Shown here: positions 50,661-59,801 of the stretch, piece by piece
How the letters are laid out: each line of letters starts with the position of its first letter
Position numbering within the stretch: position 1 is the first letter of the stretch
Assembly (NCBI RefSeq): GCF_900156095.1
Contig: NZ_FTMJ01000013.1
Coordinates: 62,001 to 126,000 of the forward strand
Origin: Aeromonas sp. RU39B
GTDB taxonomy: Bacteria > Pseudomonadota > Gammaproteobacteria > Enterobacterales > Aeromonadaceae
DNA: 64,000 bases
Reading direction: 5' to 3'
The notes under the pieces: model-generated
What the model was told of the DNA's origin: nothing
Seen by the model: only the letters and a program-made list of their open reading frames with translations
Databases searched by the model: none
Program-made: the position numbers and the translations under genes

Positions 50661-50885
50661 ATGAACATGGTGGCCTGTCCCCTGTGCGGCGAGGATATCG
50701 ATCCGCGCTCGCGCGAGACAACCTGCAGCCACTGCCAGGGGCTCTACCGCATTACGGCGAGCTGCCCGGACTGTGGCGAACCTCTGGAGCGTCTCAAGGC
50801 CTGTGGCGCGGTCGATTATTTTTGTAATCGCTGCAACCAGCTGGTCTCCAAATCCAGGGTTAACTTCAGCGCCAGCAAGGCGTGA
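50661..50885 (+). CDS. yfgJ: Zinc-ribbon protein YfgJ
   Basis: 74-aa protein with four CxxC-type pairs (CPLCGEDI, CSHCQG, CPDCGEP, CNRCNQ), binding two zinc ions, and the family block LKACGAVDYFCNRC. Function unknown. AGGAG lies eight bases before the ATG at 50661 and only two before the one at 50655, which decides the start. It follows der as in E. coli. Confidence 0.85.
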   Translation: MNMVACPLCGEDIDPRSRETTCSHCQGLYRITASCPDCGEPLERLKACGAVDYFCNRCNQLVSKSRVNFSASKA

Positions 50886-50898
50886 AATCTACCTAACA

Positions 50899-50932
50899 AA
50901 AAGCCCCGACCAGTTGGCCGGGGCTTTTTTTC
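50899..50932. terminator. Bidirectional terminator yfgJ/grxA
   Basis: AAAAAGCCCCG and CGGGGCTTTTTTT pair, with A and T runs on both sides. Confidence 0.92.
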
Positions 50933-50941
50933 ACTGCTGGC

Positions 50942-51199
50942 TTACAGCCCGAGGTTGGCGCGGGCGTAGGCTTCAAAATCGGTACAGCCACCGATGTGGG
51001 TCTCGTCGAGGAAAATCTGCGGCACGGTCTGCACCGGCTTGCCGGCTTTGACCGCCAGATCGTCCTTGCTCAGCCCCTGCTCATAGATATCGATATAGCG
51101 AAACGAGAAGTCATCACGACGGCTGGTCAGCTCTTCGGCGACCTGCACGGCGCGAACGCAGTAAGGGCAGCCGGGACGGCCATAAATCTCAACAAACAT
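50942..51199 (-). CDS. grxA: Glutaredoxin 1
   Basis: 85-aa dithiol glutaredoxin with CPYC active site, TVPQIFLD cis-Pro loop and IGGCTDFEAY glutathione site. Length and sequence fit GrxA, the hydrogen donor for ribonucleotide reductase. The ATG at 51199 matches the family start. Confidence 0.95.
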   Translation of the reverse strand: MFVEIYGRPGCPYCVRAVQVAEELTSRRDDFSFRYIDIYEQGLSKDDLAVKAGKPVQTVPQIFLDETHIGGCTDFEAYARANLGL

Positions 51200-51258
51200 G
51201 CTGTGTCTCCGTATATGCGGGCCCATCAAGCCTAGCCGATGGGCCGCCAGCCTGCAGC

Positions 51259-52695
51259 TTAGGGCTGCGCGGTGATCTCCACCGGCTGGTTGTTGTAAAT
51301 CTGCTCGAGCACACCTTTCTCGAAGGTCATCCAGGGCCAGCGTGCCTTGCTGGCACGATAACGCTCATGGGTATCCGGGTCGAGCGAAAGGGCGTCCTGG
51401 AACACCACAAAGGCTTTACGCTGGCCATTGGCAGTATCAATAAAGCCCACCAGGTTAGAGGCGCCGGTCACGGTACCGGTCTTGGCATGCACCCGACCCT
51501 TCATAAAGGGGGCGGTCACTGAGCCACGCCAAGCCAGCGTGCCATCCACCTGAGAAGTGGGGAGCAGTTTGATGAAATTCAAGGTGCTGTCATTGCGCTG
51601 GATATAAGCCAGCACTTGTAGCATCTGGCGGGCGCTCACCAGATTGTGGGCCGAGAGGCCCGAGCCATCAGCCAGGGTGGCGTTATCTAAGTTAATACCC
51701 ACCTTGCCGAGAATGGCGCGTACCGCCATGGTGCCGCTGCGAAAGCTACCCGGCATGTTGTAGTAGTGACGGCCGACGGTTTTCAGGAACGTCTCTGCAT
51801 ACATATTGTCAGAGCGCTTGAGCATGTGCGCGAGCAGCTCAGGCAGTGGTTGGGAGCTGTGGCTGGCCAGCGTTTCGGCGCCTTGCGGGAATTGGTGGGT
51901 CAGGCGCAGGGCGCCATCATGCTGGATACCGACGCGATCGAGCGCCCAGTTGATGTTGTCCCAGCCCCAGGCTTCCAAATCATAGATAGCGAAGCGCAGA
52001 CCCTGCGGGTCTTTGCTCGGCGCCAGACAGCCGCGCAGGTCGTAATGGTTGCCGCGGGCCATGTCCACTTCAAGGGAGCAGAACTGGCGTGCCATGTCGG
52101 CGTAGTTCATCACGTCCACATTATCGGCGCTGATGCTAATCGGCACGCCGGCCGGGCTGCTGGCAGTGGCCGGTTGGCCAACCTGGCTGCCCGTCACGGT
52201 GCCATAGGCGCAGTTTTTATCGATGATGACGGCGCCAACCGGCGCGGTGAAGCAGAGCGGCTGATCGCCCCACGACCAGCCATTGCCGCGCTCGTAGCCG
52301 TTGTAGGCACCGGTGTTGACGTAGACGTTACCGGTGATGCGCTTGACGCCGAGTTGTTGGAACAAATTGAGCAGGTCGGTACGGCTTAAGGTCGGGTCGC
52401 CGACAAAGTTGATCCAGAGATCCCCATTGAGGGTATCGCCACTCTTGCTGCCCGGTTTGGCCTGAATTTCTGTGACAAAGCGAAACTCTTCGCCCAGCTC
52501 CAGACGGGCGGCCAGGGCGGTGATCACCTTCATGGTCGAAGCCGGTGTCATCAAATCGTCGAGATTGTGGGAAAACTCGATACCGCTCTGGCCAAGCACG
52601 CCGATGCCGGCATGGCCACCCTTGGGCGGGGTGATCGGTGCTGCGCAGGCAGCCACCGAGAAAAGGGCACACACACCAATCAGAAAGCGCTGCAT
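51259..52695 (-). CDS. dacB: D-alanyl-D-alanine carboxypeptidase/endopeptidase (PBP4)
   Basis: 478-aa periplasmic serine peptidase of class C penicillin-binding proteins. Signal peptide MQRFLIGVCALFSVAACA. Catalytic motifs: PASTMK (SxxK), SDN (KRSDNMYAE) and KTGT (HAKTGTVTGAS). It cleaves DD-cross-links and removes terminal D-Ala. In Aeromonas, inhibition of PBP4 is known to induce AmpC; no regulator of that path is visible here. Confidence 0.95.
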   Translation of the reverse strand: MQRFLIGVCALFSVAACAAPITPPKGGHAGIGVLGQSGIEFSHNLDDLMTPASTMKVITALAARLELGEEFRFVTEIQAKPGSKSGDTLNGDLWINFVGDPTLSRTDLLNLFQQLGVKRITGNVYVNTGAYNGYERGNGWSWGDQPLCFTAPVGAVIIDKNCAYGTVTGSQVGQPATASSPAGVPISISADNVDVMNYADMARQFCSLEVDMARGNHYDLRGCLAPSKDPQGLRFAIYDLEAWGWDNINWALDRVGIQHDGALRLTHQFPQGAETLASHSSQPLPELLAHMLKRSDNMYAETFLKTVGRHYYNMPGSFRSGTMAVRAILGKVGINLDNATLADGSGLSAHNLVSARQMLQVLAYIQRNDSTLNFIKLLPTSQVDGTLAWRGSVTAPFMKGRVHAKTGTVTGASNLVGFIDTANGQRKAFVVFQDALSLDPDTHERYRASKARWPWMTFEKGVLEQIYNNQPVEITAQP

Positions 52696-52709
52696 GAAAA
52701 TCCTTACTG

Positions 52710-54470
52710 TTACCGGGCGCTGTCGGCAGTACGAAACGACCCCTGGTAGTCGAAAATCTTCTCCTTGATTTGCCAGAAACGCCCCGAGCGGCGCGCGATG
52801 ACAAAATCCGGATGACGAAAACCGGCCTCAGCCGCCAGCACCGCCTCAAGAGAGGCAAACTGGGGCTCCAGACCGGGAGCGCGCCAATGATGACGTACAA
52901 AGACCTCATGAAACAAGCGCCGCGCCACGGTGGAGGCAAAAGAAAAGTAATCATCGAGGGTGGCGCCATCCTCGTCATGGTAGGTCACCTTGAGCTGGGC
53001 TCCTTGTTTGCCCTGATGCAGAGCGAGCGACAGGCCGCTACAGCGCAGCACCATGCACCCCTTGAGGTTGAGGGCCGCGCGCAGCTGCTCGTCCGGGTCA
53101 ACCAGCACGCCATCACAGCTCTGGCAGCGGCGGGCAGCAATATCATTGGCGGCGCCACAGTGTGGACAGATTTTGGCGCGAAAGCGGTAATCGCACTCTT
53201 CGCGGTTGCCTTCGTCATCTTCCAGCACTCCCTGACAGCGGCGGCCATAGTGCTCGATGACGTTACCTTGCTCATCGAGTTTTCCCCAAAACGTGTTGGC
53301 AAAACCGCAGGCAGGGCAGGGGACTTGCACTGGCACACTGTCACGATGAGGCCGTGGCTCGCCCACTTCCGGGTCAAACAGATTGATGTTATTGCCGGCA
53401 TAGTCGAGCACTAAGCAATCCAGCTTGCCGGGCGCCAGGCGCAGGCCGCGGCCGACAATCTGCTGATAGAGCGAGACCGAGTCGGTCGGGCGCAGCAGCG
53501 CAATCAGATCCACGTGGGGGGCATCAAAGCCGGTGGTCAACACCGAGACATTGACCAGATACTTGATGGTTTTCTCTTTGAAGGCAGCAATCAGCCGGTC
53601 GCGCTCATCGCCCGGGGTTTCACCGGTCACCAGCGCAACCGCATCACCGGATTGGGTCAGCCGGGTGGCAATCTCGGCAGCGTGCTCTACGGTGGCGGCA
53701 AAGATCATCACGCCGTGGCGCTCGCGGGCATAGTCGCGGATCTGCTCGAGAATATGTGGGGTGACCCGAGCCTGGCGGCGGATCTCCCGATTGAGCTCGG
53801 CGTCATCAAACAGGCCGCTCGGGCGGGCTAACAGCTTGCTGAAATCGTAGTGAACCAGCGGCGCATCAATGAGTTTGGGCGGCGTCAGATAGCCGTGGCG
53901 AATCATGTAGCGCAGCGGCAGCTCAAACACGCAGTCGCCAAAGAGCCGCTCGCCGCGACTTTTTACCATGCCGTGATAGTGACGCCGATAGATCCAGCCC
54001 ATCCCCATGCGATAGGGGGTGGCGGTGAGCCCGAGGATTTTCAACGCCGGATTGCCGGCACGCAGATGCGCAATCACCTGATGATATTGGCTGTCGTCAT
54101 CCCCAGACACCCGATGGCACTCATCGATGATGAGCAAAGAAAAGGCGCCATCAAAGGCATCGAGATTGCGCGCCACCGATTGTACCGAGCCAAACACCAC
54201 CTGAGCGTGCGACTCTTTGCGCGCCAACCCGGCCGCAAAAATGTCGGCCCGAAGGCCCCAGGCTTCAAACTTGGCGTGGTTCTGCTCGACTAACTCTTTG
54301 ACGTGGGCCAGCACCAATACCCGACCACGGGCTTTGCGCGCCAGCTCGGCAATCACCAGGCTCTTACCGGCGCCGGTGGGCAACACCACCACGGCCGGGT
54401 CGGGATAGCGACGAAAATGGGCAATGACGGCGTCAACCGCCTCTTGCTGATAGGGTCTTAAGGTAAACAT
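52710..54470 (-). CDS. radD: DNA-repair helicase RadD (YejH)
   Basis: 586-aa SF2 helicase, identical in length to E. coli RadD, which acts with SSB and RecA in double-strand break repair. Walker A PTGAGKS, DEAH-like DECH box (LIIDECHRV), GLTATPYR motif [11 protein letters not shown] motif VI, and a C-terminal zinc-finger block with several CxxC pairs. The ATG at 54470 is preferred to a TTG two codons before. Confidence 0.95.
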   Translation of the reverse strand: MFTLRPYQQEAVDAVIAHFRRYPDPAVVVLPTGAGKSLVIAELARKARGRVLVLAHVKELVEQNHAKFEAWGLRADIFAAGLARKESHAQVVFGSVQSVARNLDAFDGAFSLLIIDECHRVSGDDDSQYHQVIAHLRAGNPALKILGLTATPYRMGMGWIYRRHYHGMVKSRGERLFGDCVFELPLRYMIRHGYLTPPKLIDAPLVHYDFSKLLARPSGLFDDAELNREIRRQARVTPHILEQIRDYARERHGVMIFAATVEHAAEIATRLTQSGDAVALVTGETPGDERDRLIAAFKEKTIKYLVNVSVLTTGFDAPHVDLIALLRPTDSVSLYQQIVGRGLRLAPGKLDCLVLDYAGNNINLFDPEVGEPRPHRDSVPVQVPCPACGFANTFWGKLDEQGNVIEHYGRRCQGVLEDDEGNREECDYRFRAKICPHCGAANDIAARRCQSCDGVLVDPDEQLRAALNLKGCMVLRCSGLSLALHQGKQGAQLKVTYHDEDGATLDDYFSFASTVARRLFHEVFVRHHWRAPGLEPQFASLEAVLAAEAGFRHPDFVIARRSGRFWQIKEKIFDYQGSFRTADSAR

Positions 54471-54510
54471 GGGCAAGATAGGGCGCCACCGGTTGGCGGC
54501 GCCCGTGGGA

Positions 54511-55365
54511 TCAATCGTGGTAGGTCTGGCAGGCGAGCAGGGTGTTCTCGATAAGCGAGGCCACCGTCATCGGGCCAACTCCACCGGGAACCGGGGTGAT
54601 AAAGCTGGCGTGGCTGCGCGCAGTTTCATACTCCACATCCCCCACCAGCGCCCCGTCCGCCAGTCGGTTGATACCGACGTCGATCACGGTAGCGCCCGGT
54701 TTGACCCATTCGCCCGGAATAAAGTTGGGCTTGCCCACCGCCACCACCAGCAGGTCGGCGCGGCGTACATGCTCTTCAAGATCCTGGGTGAAACGATGGC
54801 AGGTGGTGGTGGTGCAACCAGCCAGCAGCAGCTCCAGCGTCATGGGGCGGCCCACAATATTGGAGGCCCCTACCACCACGGCGTGCAGACCGTGAGTCTT
54901 GATGCCGGTGGTTTCAATCAGGGTCATGATCCCCTTCGGCGTGCAGGGACGCAGCGCCGGAATACGCTGGGCCAGACGACCGACGTTGTAGGGGTGGAAA
55001 CCGTCTACGTCCTTGTCGGGGCGGATACGCTCGACCACGAGGGTGCTGTCCATATGGGCCGGCAGCGGCAGCTGAACCAGGATCCCGTCGACCTCTGGGT
55101 CATCATTGAGTTGATCGATCAGCGCCAGCAATGCCTCTTGCGTGGCATCGGCGGGCAGATCATAGGAGCGGGAGATAAAACCCACTTCATCACAGGCGCG
55201 GCGCTTGCTGCCCACATAGACCTGAGAGGCCGGATCGCTTCCGACCAGGATCACGGCAAGACCGGGGGCGCGTTTGCCCTGGGCCACCCGCTCTTTGACC
55301 TGGGCGGCCACCTGACTGCGAATCGTTTGCGCAACCAGTTTTCCATCAATAATTTTGGCTGACAT
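54511..55365 (-). CDS. folD: Methylene-THF dehydrogenase/cyclohydrolase
   Basis: Bifunctional one-carbon enzyme interconverting 5,10-methylene-THF and 10-formyl-THF. 284 aa. The [14 protein letters not shown] catalytic segment (Lys), the [13 protein letters not shown] block, the NADP-binding [12 protein letters not shown] and the final [10 protein letters not shown] are intact. The ATG at 55365 matches the family start. Confidence 0.97.
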   Translation of the reverse strand: MSAKIIDGKLVAQTIRSQVAAQVKERVAQGKRAPGLAVILVGSDPASQVYVGSKRRACDEVGFISRSYDLPADATQEALLALIDQLNDDPEVDGILVQLPLPAHMDSTLVVERIRPDKDVDGFHPYNVGRLAQRIPALRPCTPKGIMTLIETTGIKTHGLHAVVVGASNIVGRPMTLELLLAGCTTTTCHRFTQDLEEHVRRADLLVVAVGKPNFIPGEWVKPGATVIDVGINRLADGALVGDVEYETARSHASFITPVPGGVGPMTVASLIENTLLACQTYHD

Positions 55366-55602
55366 AATCCTCAACTCAACGTCTTCACAATGGCGGCGCA
55401 TTGTCGCATTTTTTATCCGGCGCTGACAGGGGCAATCGCGCGCTCCGCAAGTGCTGGCGCCACTTGTCAATTACCGGACAAGGGTGGTCAGAAAAGCCTC
55501 GCTTTGGTCTAATCCCAGAGAGTCGTTCAAGTTGTTCGCCAGCCGCCGGGCAGAGGATGCCGGGAGGCTGGCTGTTGCCTATTGCACAGTGAGGGAGCCG
55601 GA

Positions 55603-56625
55603 ATGGGAGAGAAGAAGGAGTTTCTCTATTTTTTCGAGAATCTGCGTGGGGTCGCCATTTTGATGGTGATGCTCAGCCATATAACAGTGATCTATGAACA
55701 TGATTCGATTTGGCAAAATCTATGTCGTTATCTGTTTGGTGATGTGTCGTCACTGTTTGTGTTTGTCTCAGGGTATCTTTTTCTCTACACGACTGAGCGT
55801 AAGGGATATGACTATCTCCCATACCTACATAAAAAAGCGGGGTATATCCTTTACCCTTACCTTCTATTGTCGGCTGTAGCCATCGGATATGGGATTGTCA
55901 CTGATAAAAATCTCGATTATGGGTTAGCCCCGTTGCAATATGGTATCTGGTCTCTCATCGTTGGTGGTGCATTGATTGTTCCTCTTTGGTATATACCGAT
56001 GATCTGGCTTGTCTTCTTAATTTCTCCATTGCTACGCTATGCGAGTCGCTCGTCATTTTTTGGTCCAATAGTGGTTGTCGCACTGTTTGTATCACTGATG
56101 ACAGCGAGACCTTTGAGCAATCTGAATCCGTTTCTGAGTGTCTTTCACTTCCTAGGTTTCTACCTGATGGGGATGTACTTCGCTCAAAACGGCCCTCTTA
56201 TTCAATGGGCAAAATCAAAAGTTATACCAATCAGTGTCGGGTTACTAATTGCATATCTTTTAATGTATTTTTGGTGGTTCAATACAGAAACGTTCAACCA
56301 TGGTTTTTGGGATCAGTTATTTCATCTTAATGTGCTCCAGTTGAGTAAGTTGATTTTTGTGTGGTTGATGTACTTTATTTTTGCAGCCTATTTAAATCAC
56401 CCTTATAAACCCATGTCACATATTGCGCAGATCAGTTTTGGTTTGTTCTTTGTTCATGGTTTTTGGCTCTATTTATTTGGTATCGTTTTAGGTCGAATGC
56501 CTGTAGAAAATATAATCGGCAGACTGGCTATTCAGTTGCTGTTTTGCTTTGTTTTTTCATATATCTCAATTCTTATTGCACGCAAAGTGTTGGGCAAAAG
56601 GAGTCGCTATGTGGTGGGGTGCTAG
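55603..56625 (+). CDS. Acyltransferase family 3 membrane protein
   Basis: 340-aa integral membrane protein with about ten helices, of the Acyltransferase_3 family that O-acetylates or succinylates surface sugars. The N-terminal ENLRGVAILMVMLSH block contains the family Arg and His. Codon use is more AT-rich than folD next to it, hinting at horizontal acquisition. The ATG at 55603 follows GAGGGAG. It overlaps the next gene by 17 bases. Confidence 0.85.
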   Translation: MGEKKEFLYFFENLRGVAILMVMLSHITVIYEHDSIWQNLCRYLFGDVSSLFVFVSGYLFLYTTERKGYDYLPYLHKKAGYILYPYLLLSAVAIGYGIVTDKNLDYGLAPLQYGIWSLIVGGALIVPLWYIPMIWLVFLISPLLRYASRSSFFGPIVVVALFVSLMTARPLSNLNPFLSVFHFLGFYLMGMYFAQNGPLIQWAKSKVIPISVGLLIAYLLMYFWWFNTETFNHGFWDQLFHLNVLQLSKLIFVWLMYFIFAAYLNHPYKPMSHIAQISFGLFFVHGFWLYLFGIVLGRMPVENIIGRLAIQLLFCFVFSYISILIARKVLGKRSRYVVGC

Positions 56626-57331
56626 AATCGGGGCTGCAGCCTTAGTGTGCCTATGGGGTTCGTGTGCCTTGGCACAAAGCCAGGAGCATTGGTTGGTGCT
56701 GGGGGCTGCGCCCTCAACACAAAGTAGTGTTGCTATCGATCAGGTATGTCCACATCAGAGTGTTAGTCTGACCTACCTTTCCGATAATGACGGGCAGATT
56801 AGCGGTGACCCCGATGTGTGGTGTGACTTGGGGGCAGTGCTAGCGCAAAAACATGGCAGTCTTGTTTCATTTACAATTGCGACCAAGCCTGATTTTCGTG
56901 TCGAACAACTGGGGCAGCAAGCGAGCCCTGAAGCCCATTTATTCCAAGCAGCCCTTTCCCGTCTTCCTGCAGGGAAAGTGACTGGAGTATTGCTCTTGGT
57001 CGATGAGACATCGACGCATGACGTTATGCTGTGGTCACTGATCAAAAATCTACGCTTTGGAACCCTTTCGGTTCTCGGTAGTGCTGCTTGGTTGCTCAGT
57101 GAAGTCCCGGGTTGTGGCCCAGTAACCGAGGGATTCGACAAGATGTTGCAGACGCTTACGCACAAATATCCACGATCGTTTTATGCAGGTATGAGAGCGC
57201 AAGCTGAAGACCAGGTATGTTCAACCAGTCCTGCAGAGATTCAGGCTAAAACCTGGTTCTCTGCCATCCAGGGGGTAGAAGTCCGTCAGCAGGAGTACGA
57301 ACGTGAAACCCTGATAAGCCTCTTTAAGTAA
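56609..57331 (+). CDS. Secreted protein of unknown function
   Basis: 240 aa with a clear signal peptide (MWWGARIGAAALVCLWGSCALA) and five mature Cys. I recognise no domain. The ATG at 56609 has AAAGGAG upstream and lies inside the end of the acyltransferase gene, so the two are translationally coupled and probably work together on an extracytoplasmic glycan. That last point is inference. Confidence 0.7.
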   Translation: MWWGARIGAAALVCLWGSCALAQSQEHWLVLGAAPSTQSSVAIDQVCPHQSVSLTYLSDNDGQISGDPDVWCDLGAVLAQKHGSLVSFTIATKPDFRVEQLGQQASPEAHLFQAALSRLPAGKVTGVLLLVDETSTHDVMLWSLIKNLRFGTLSVLGSAAWLLSEVPGCGPVTEGFDKMLQTLTHKYPRSFYAGMRAQAEDQVCSTSPAEIQAKTWFSAIQGVEVRQQEYERETLISLFK

Positions 57332-57408
57332 GATGACAGCAGCGTCCTCGGGATGCATCAGCGCAAGAGCAATAAGTAGTCACTTGAATTTGTTGATGGA
57401 AAAATTCA

Positions 57409-57438
57409 TTGACGCTGGCTTTTGCGCTTGGTTATGAT
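57409..57438 (+). promoter_or_regulatory. Promoter of the tRNA operon
   Basis: TTGACG and TATGAT separated by 18 bases, 51 bases before tRNA-Pro, followed by a GC-rich discriminator typical of stable-RNA promoters. Confidence 0.75.
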
Positions 57439-57489
57439 GCCGGCCCGTTGCCTGACTGGTCTTATCTGGCTATTCTGTGCAGCGAACAT

Positions 57490-57566
<77 letters not shown>

Positions 57567-57599
57567 TTTTTGCAGGTGGAATGCCTGAACGTTCAATGT

Positions 57600-57627
57600 G
57601 CGCCCTTAGCTCAGTTGGATAGAGCAA
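57600..57627 (+). pseudogene. Truncated native tRNA-Arg(UCU) start
   Basis: GCGCCCTTAGCTCAGTTGGA and the following TAGAGCAA match the first ~28 nt of enterobacterial tRNA-Arg(UCU), 33 bases after tRNA-Pro. The anticodon arm and everything beyond are absent. The sequence continues into unrelated DNA, so the gene is broken. Confidence 0.85.
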
Positions 57628-57783
57628 AACTAACCCCCAAAGTGTTACCACTTTTTGAGGTGACTAGAGCAGGCAAGGGCTGGAGAGATGGTAAGGTTAC
57701 CTAGTAAAGCCTTGCTGTTACTCCTTACTAAAAAGAGTTACCATTTTGCGTAGCTCTTAAAATGTTGTTGATTTGTAAAATTT
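57628..57783. other. Spacer between broken and intron-containing tRNA-Arg
   Basis: 156 bases with no recognisable gene or tRNA 3' half. GTTACCA-type and AAAAAGAG short repeats are seen, but no clear structure. Confidence 0.35.
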
Positions 57784-58114
57784 GTCCCGTTAGCTCAGTC
57801 GGATAGAGCATCCGCCTTTAAGTTATTAGGAGCCTGTACAGGGAAACCTATACAGTGGAGAGGGTGAATTCAAGGAAGCCTCAGCGCGTAATGGCGGTGG
57901 TAATCTTGAGCCAAGCTCTACAAGCGTGTAGAGAAGGTGCAGAGACTAGATGGTGCAATGCGATCTCATTGCGGAATACATCATTAGCGCCCTCCACCCA
58001 AACAGATAATGCTGTGGGTGAAGATATAGTCCAGACCACAAACACGGTGGCAGTGAAAGCTGTAGTGGTAAGCTAAGCGGATGGTCGCAGGTTCGAATCC
58101 TGCACGGGACGCCA
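57784..58114 (+). tRNA. tRNA-Arg (anticodon TCT) interrupted by a group I intron
   Basis: Exon 1 is 57784-57818 and exon 2 is 58073-58114. Joined they give a standard 77-nt tRNA with encoded CCA: acceptor GTCCCGT/ACGGGAC, D-stem GCTC/GAGC, anticodon arm TCCGC-CTTCTAA-GCGGA with anticodon TCT, and T-arm GCAGG/CCTGC. The acceptor stem differs from the broken native copy upstream, so this is a different, probably imported, tRNA-Arg that now supplies AGA decoding. Confidence 0.93.
57819..58072 (+). ncRNA. Group I intron (IC3-like) in tRNA-Arg anticodon loop
   Basis: 254 nt inserted between U34 and C35. The 5' exon ends in U, and the intron ends in G, as group I introns require. The guide region TTAGGAGCC lets GAG pair with the exon CUU (G-U at the splice site), and TTAG can pair with exon-2 CTAA (P10). 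P2 is CTGTA/TACAG around GGGAAACC. The core contains GAGCCAAGCT, P7 strands GACTA (57944-57948) and TAGTC (58027-58031), and P8 GCAATG/CATTGC (57955-57972). The layout parallels the Azoarcus and cyanobacterial tRNA introns. It encodes no endonuclease. Confidence 0.93.
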
Positions 58115-58120
58115 TTTTCA

Positions 58121-58159
58121 GAAGTAAAAAAGCCAGCATTAGCTGGCTTTTTTACTTCT
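58121..58159 (+). terminator. Terminator of the tRNA operon
   Basis: GAAGTAAAAAAGCCAGC pairs with GCTGGCTTTTTTACTTC around ATTA; a very stable intrinsic terminator just after tRNA-Arg. Confidence 0.95.
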
Positions 58160-58269
58160 ATAACCTCTCAATTAAATCCCCCCCCTCCCCCATTGGACAA
58201 CCAATGACGACCTTATTGGTCTTTGGATGAGAACGCCCTCATCACCTCCTCCACGGCAAAGTGTTGGCT

Positions 58270-58563
58270 CATGACAACCTTATCGATCGGATCTATGTGT
58301 GTATGGCTCTGAGCAAGATAGCGGTCTGTTTTATGACAGCCAACGGGCGTGGCATTGATGTCGCCAAGCGCCTGCTGGAGTAGGAGTTGGCTGGTGTATT
58401 GGTGGCGGGCCTGTATGCTGGCTACCGGTTTATCTGCACGAGTCTGCGCCTGCTTTGCTGGACCCATGTACTGCGCAACGTGGCTGTTATCGCCCTGAGT
58501 GGGGAGCTGTTTCGTCAACGCTTACTTTCGTTGGTTGAGACGACCAAACGCTTGGGACATTGA
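58270..58563 (+). pseudogene. Transposase remnant (IS66-like)
   Basis: One plus-strand frame with an internal TAG near 58381 encodes TANGRGIDVAKRLLE, then YAGYRFICTSLRLLCWTHVL and RNVAVIALSGELFRQRLL. This resembles the DGYAGY...LCWAH segment of IS66-type DDE transposases. Both ends of the gene are missing. Family assignment is from pattern memory only. Confidence 0.6.
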
Positions 58564-58668
58564 CCCCAAGAGTGACTGCATACCATTATCCGAGCCCGCA
58601 TCGAGAAAACGGATTACCCCATTCACTCCGAACTGTGTGCATCAATCCCCTGACGCTGAACGGTTACA

Positions 58669-59235
58669 TCAAGAGGCGCTTCTAAACGCCATCAGCCCCC
58701 TCAAAAGCCTCTCCACGGCCTCCAGCCTGCCCCGCAAATCGCGACTTTCTGCAACGGTATGGTTGATGGCCCTTTCAATCGCTAGATCCAATATGGAGAA
58801 GTCGGATCTTAACTCCTGGTACTCAGTGAGCATTGAATCACATTCCTGCAACGCTTGACGGTAGTGCTGTGCTCTCGCACTCAGCCCTTCCAGAACGGAT
58901 TCATACGTTTCCGGCTCACGCTCCTTACCCGATTCAGTTACAAGCGCATCCGGCCCAATAAATTCCTCTTTGAAATGCACTTCATCGAACTTGGGAGTCC
59001 TGATGAAATGAGAAAAACGCCTCCCATCATCAACTTTCTTCCTTTTTAGAAGTCCCTGATTTACGAGCTTGATCAGATGCCGATAAATGAAGGTATAACG
59101 CCGCTTACGTATCTGCGATTCTGCTTTGTCACCAAAAATGGCATTTACAAATCCTATCGCAGTGAAGTCATCCATGTGCAGTCGAATGAGTGCGGTGTAG
59201 AGCGCGGTGGGTAACCACACAGTCTGGGAGCTCAT
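58669..59235 (-). CDS. Hypothetical protein, helical N-terminal and coiled-coil C-terminal
   Basis: 188 aa. The first ~85 residues are helical and look like a winged-helix fold (RRYTFIYRHLIKLVNQGLLKRKKVDDGRRF reads as helix then wing, quoted in two parts: RRYTFIYRHLIKLVNQ and GLLKRKKVDDGRRF). The last ~80 form a predicted coiled coil (LQECDSMLTEYQELRSDF). It may be a DNA-binding protein of the island. The family is not recognised. Confidence 0.65.
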   Translation of the reverse strand: MSSQTVWLPTALYTALIRLHMDDFTAIGFVNAIFGDKAESQIRKRRYTFIYRHLIKLVNQGLLKRKKVDDGRRFSHFIRTPKFDEVHFKEEFIGPDALVTESGKEREPETYESVLEGLSARAQHYRQALQECDSMLTEYQELRSDFSILDLAIERAINHTVAESRDLRGRLEAVERLLRGLMAFRSAS

Positions 59236-59353
59236 AAGCAATCCTCGGTCTCGAACGAAAACAATTAGTGGAGATCTAAACTCGATTGCGGATTATAGTC
59301 CGTGGCCGTAAGCCAGACAACCAGAGATAGTGCTCGCCAGAGAGAGGCGAGAC

Positions 59354-59560
59354 ATGCAAGAGCTAGCAAAAAAATTTGGTGATGCTGTACGTGATAGACG
59401 GCTTCAATTGGGCGTATCGCAAGATACACTCGCACATGTAGCAGAGATTGATAGAAGCTATGTGGGACGGATTGAGCGTGGTGAGGTCAATGTAACCCTG
59501 GAGAAAGCATATGAGCTTGCCAAAGCGTTAGGCTGCGATATTAGAGATTTGTTACCATAG
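59354..59560 (+). CDS. Small XRE-family regulator
   Basis: 68-aa single-domain helix-turn-helix protein (LGVSQDTLAHVAEIDRSYVGRI), the size and form of restriction-modification controller proteins and phage-type repressors. No restriction or methyltransferase gene is adjacent. It may regulate the membrane-protein gene 240 bases downstream or the divergent coiled-coil gene. Confidence 0.88.
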   Translation: MQELAKKFGDAVRDRRLQLGVSQDTLAHVAEIDRSYVGRIERGEVNVTLEKAYELAKALGCDIRDLLP

Positions 59561-59801
59561 ACAACGGGTAAATATATTACACGGCATCATTAATATTAAA
59601 GGTAATACTAACCTATACATCCCAACAATTTTTTAATTTAACTCCTCGTTCGTTGTATATTGTCTAAATATATCCACCCCTAACTAACCTTCATTGTTAC
59701 CTTTTTAATTACAATCGCGCCATCTAAAAATAAATTTATGTAGTCATTCAAAGTATTTATATGGTATATATTTACTGATATTGGTATACTTGGTGATTTT
59801 T
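59561..59801. other. AT-rich intergenic region
   Basis: About 240 very AT-rich bases before the membrane-protein gene, a likely H-NS-silenced promoter region by composition. No specific operator recognised. Confidence 0.35.

Noticed and set aside
45569..50732. Very long minus-strand frames opposite ispG-hisS, bamB and der
   Set aside because: These are antisense by-products of GC-rich, codon-biased genes; the plus-strand proteins are unmistakable.
57855..58076. Plus-strand open frame of 73 codons
   Set aside because: It lies wholly inside the group I intron; its sequence is explained by conserved intron structure and has no ribosome site.
58213..58518. Minus-strand open frame of 101 codons
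   Set aside because: It is antisense to the transposase remnant and has no recognisable domain.
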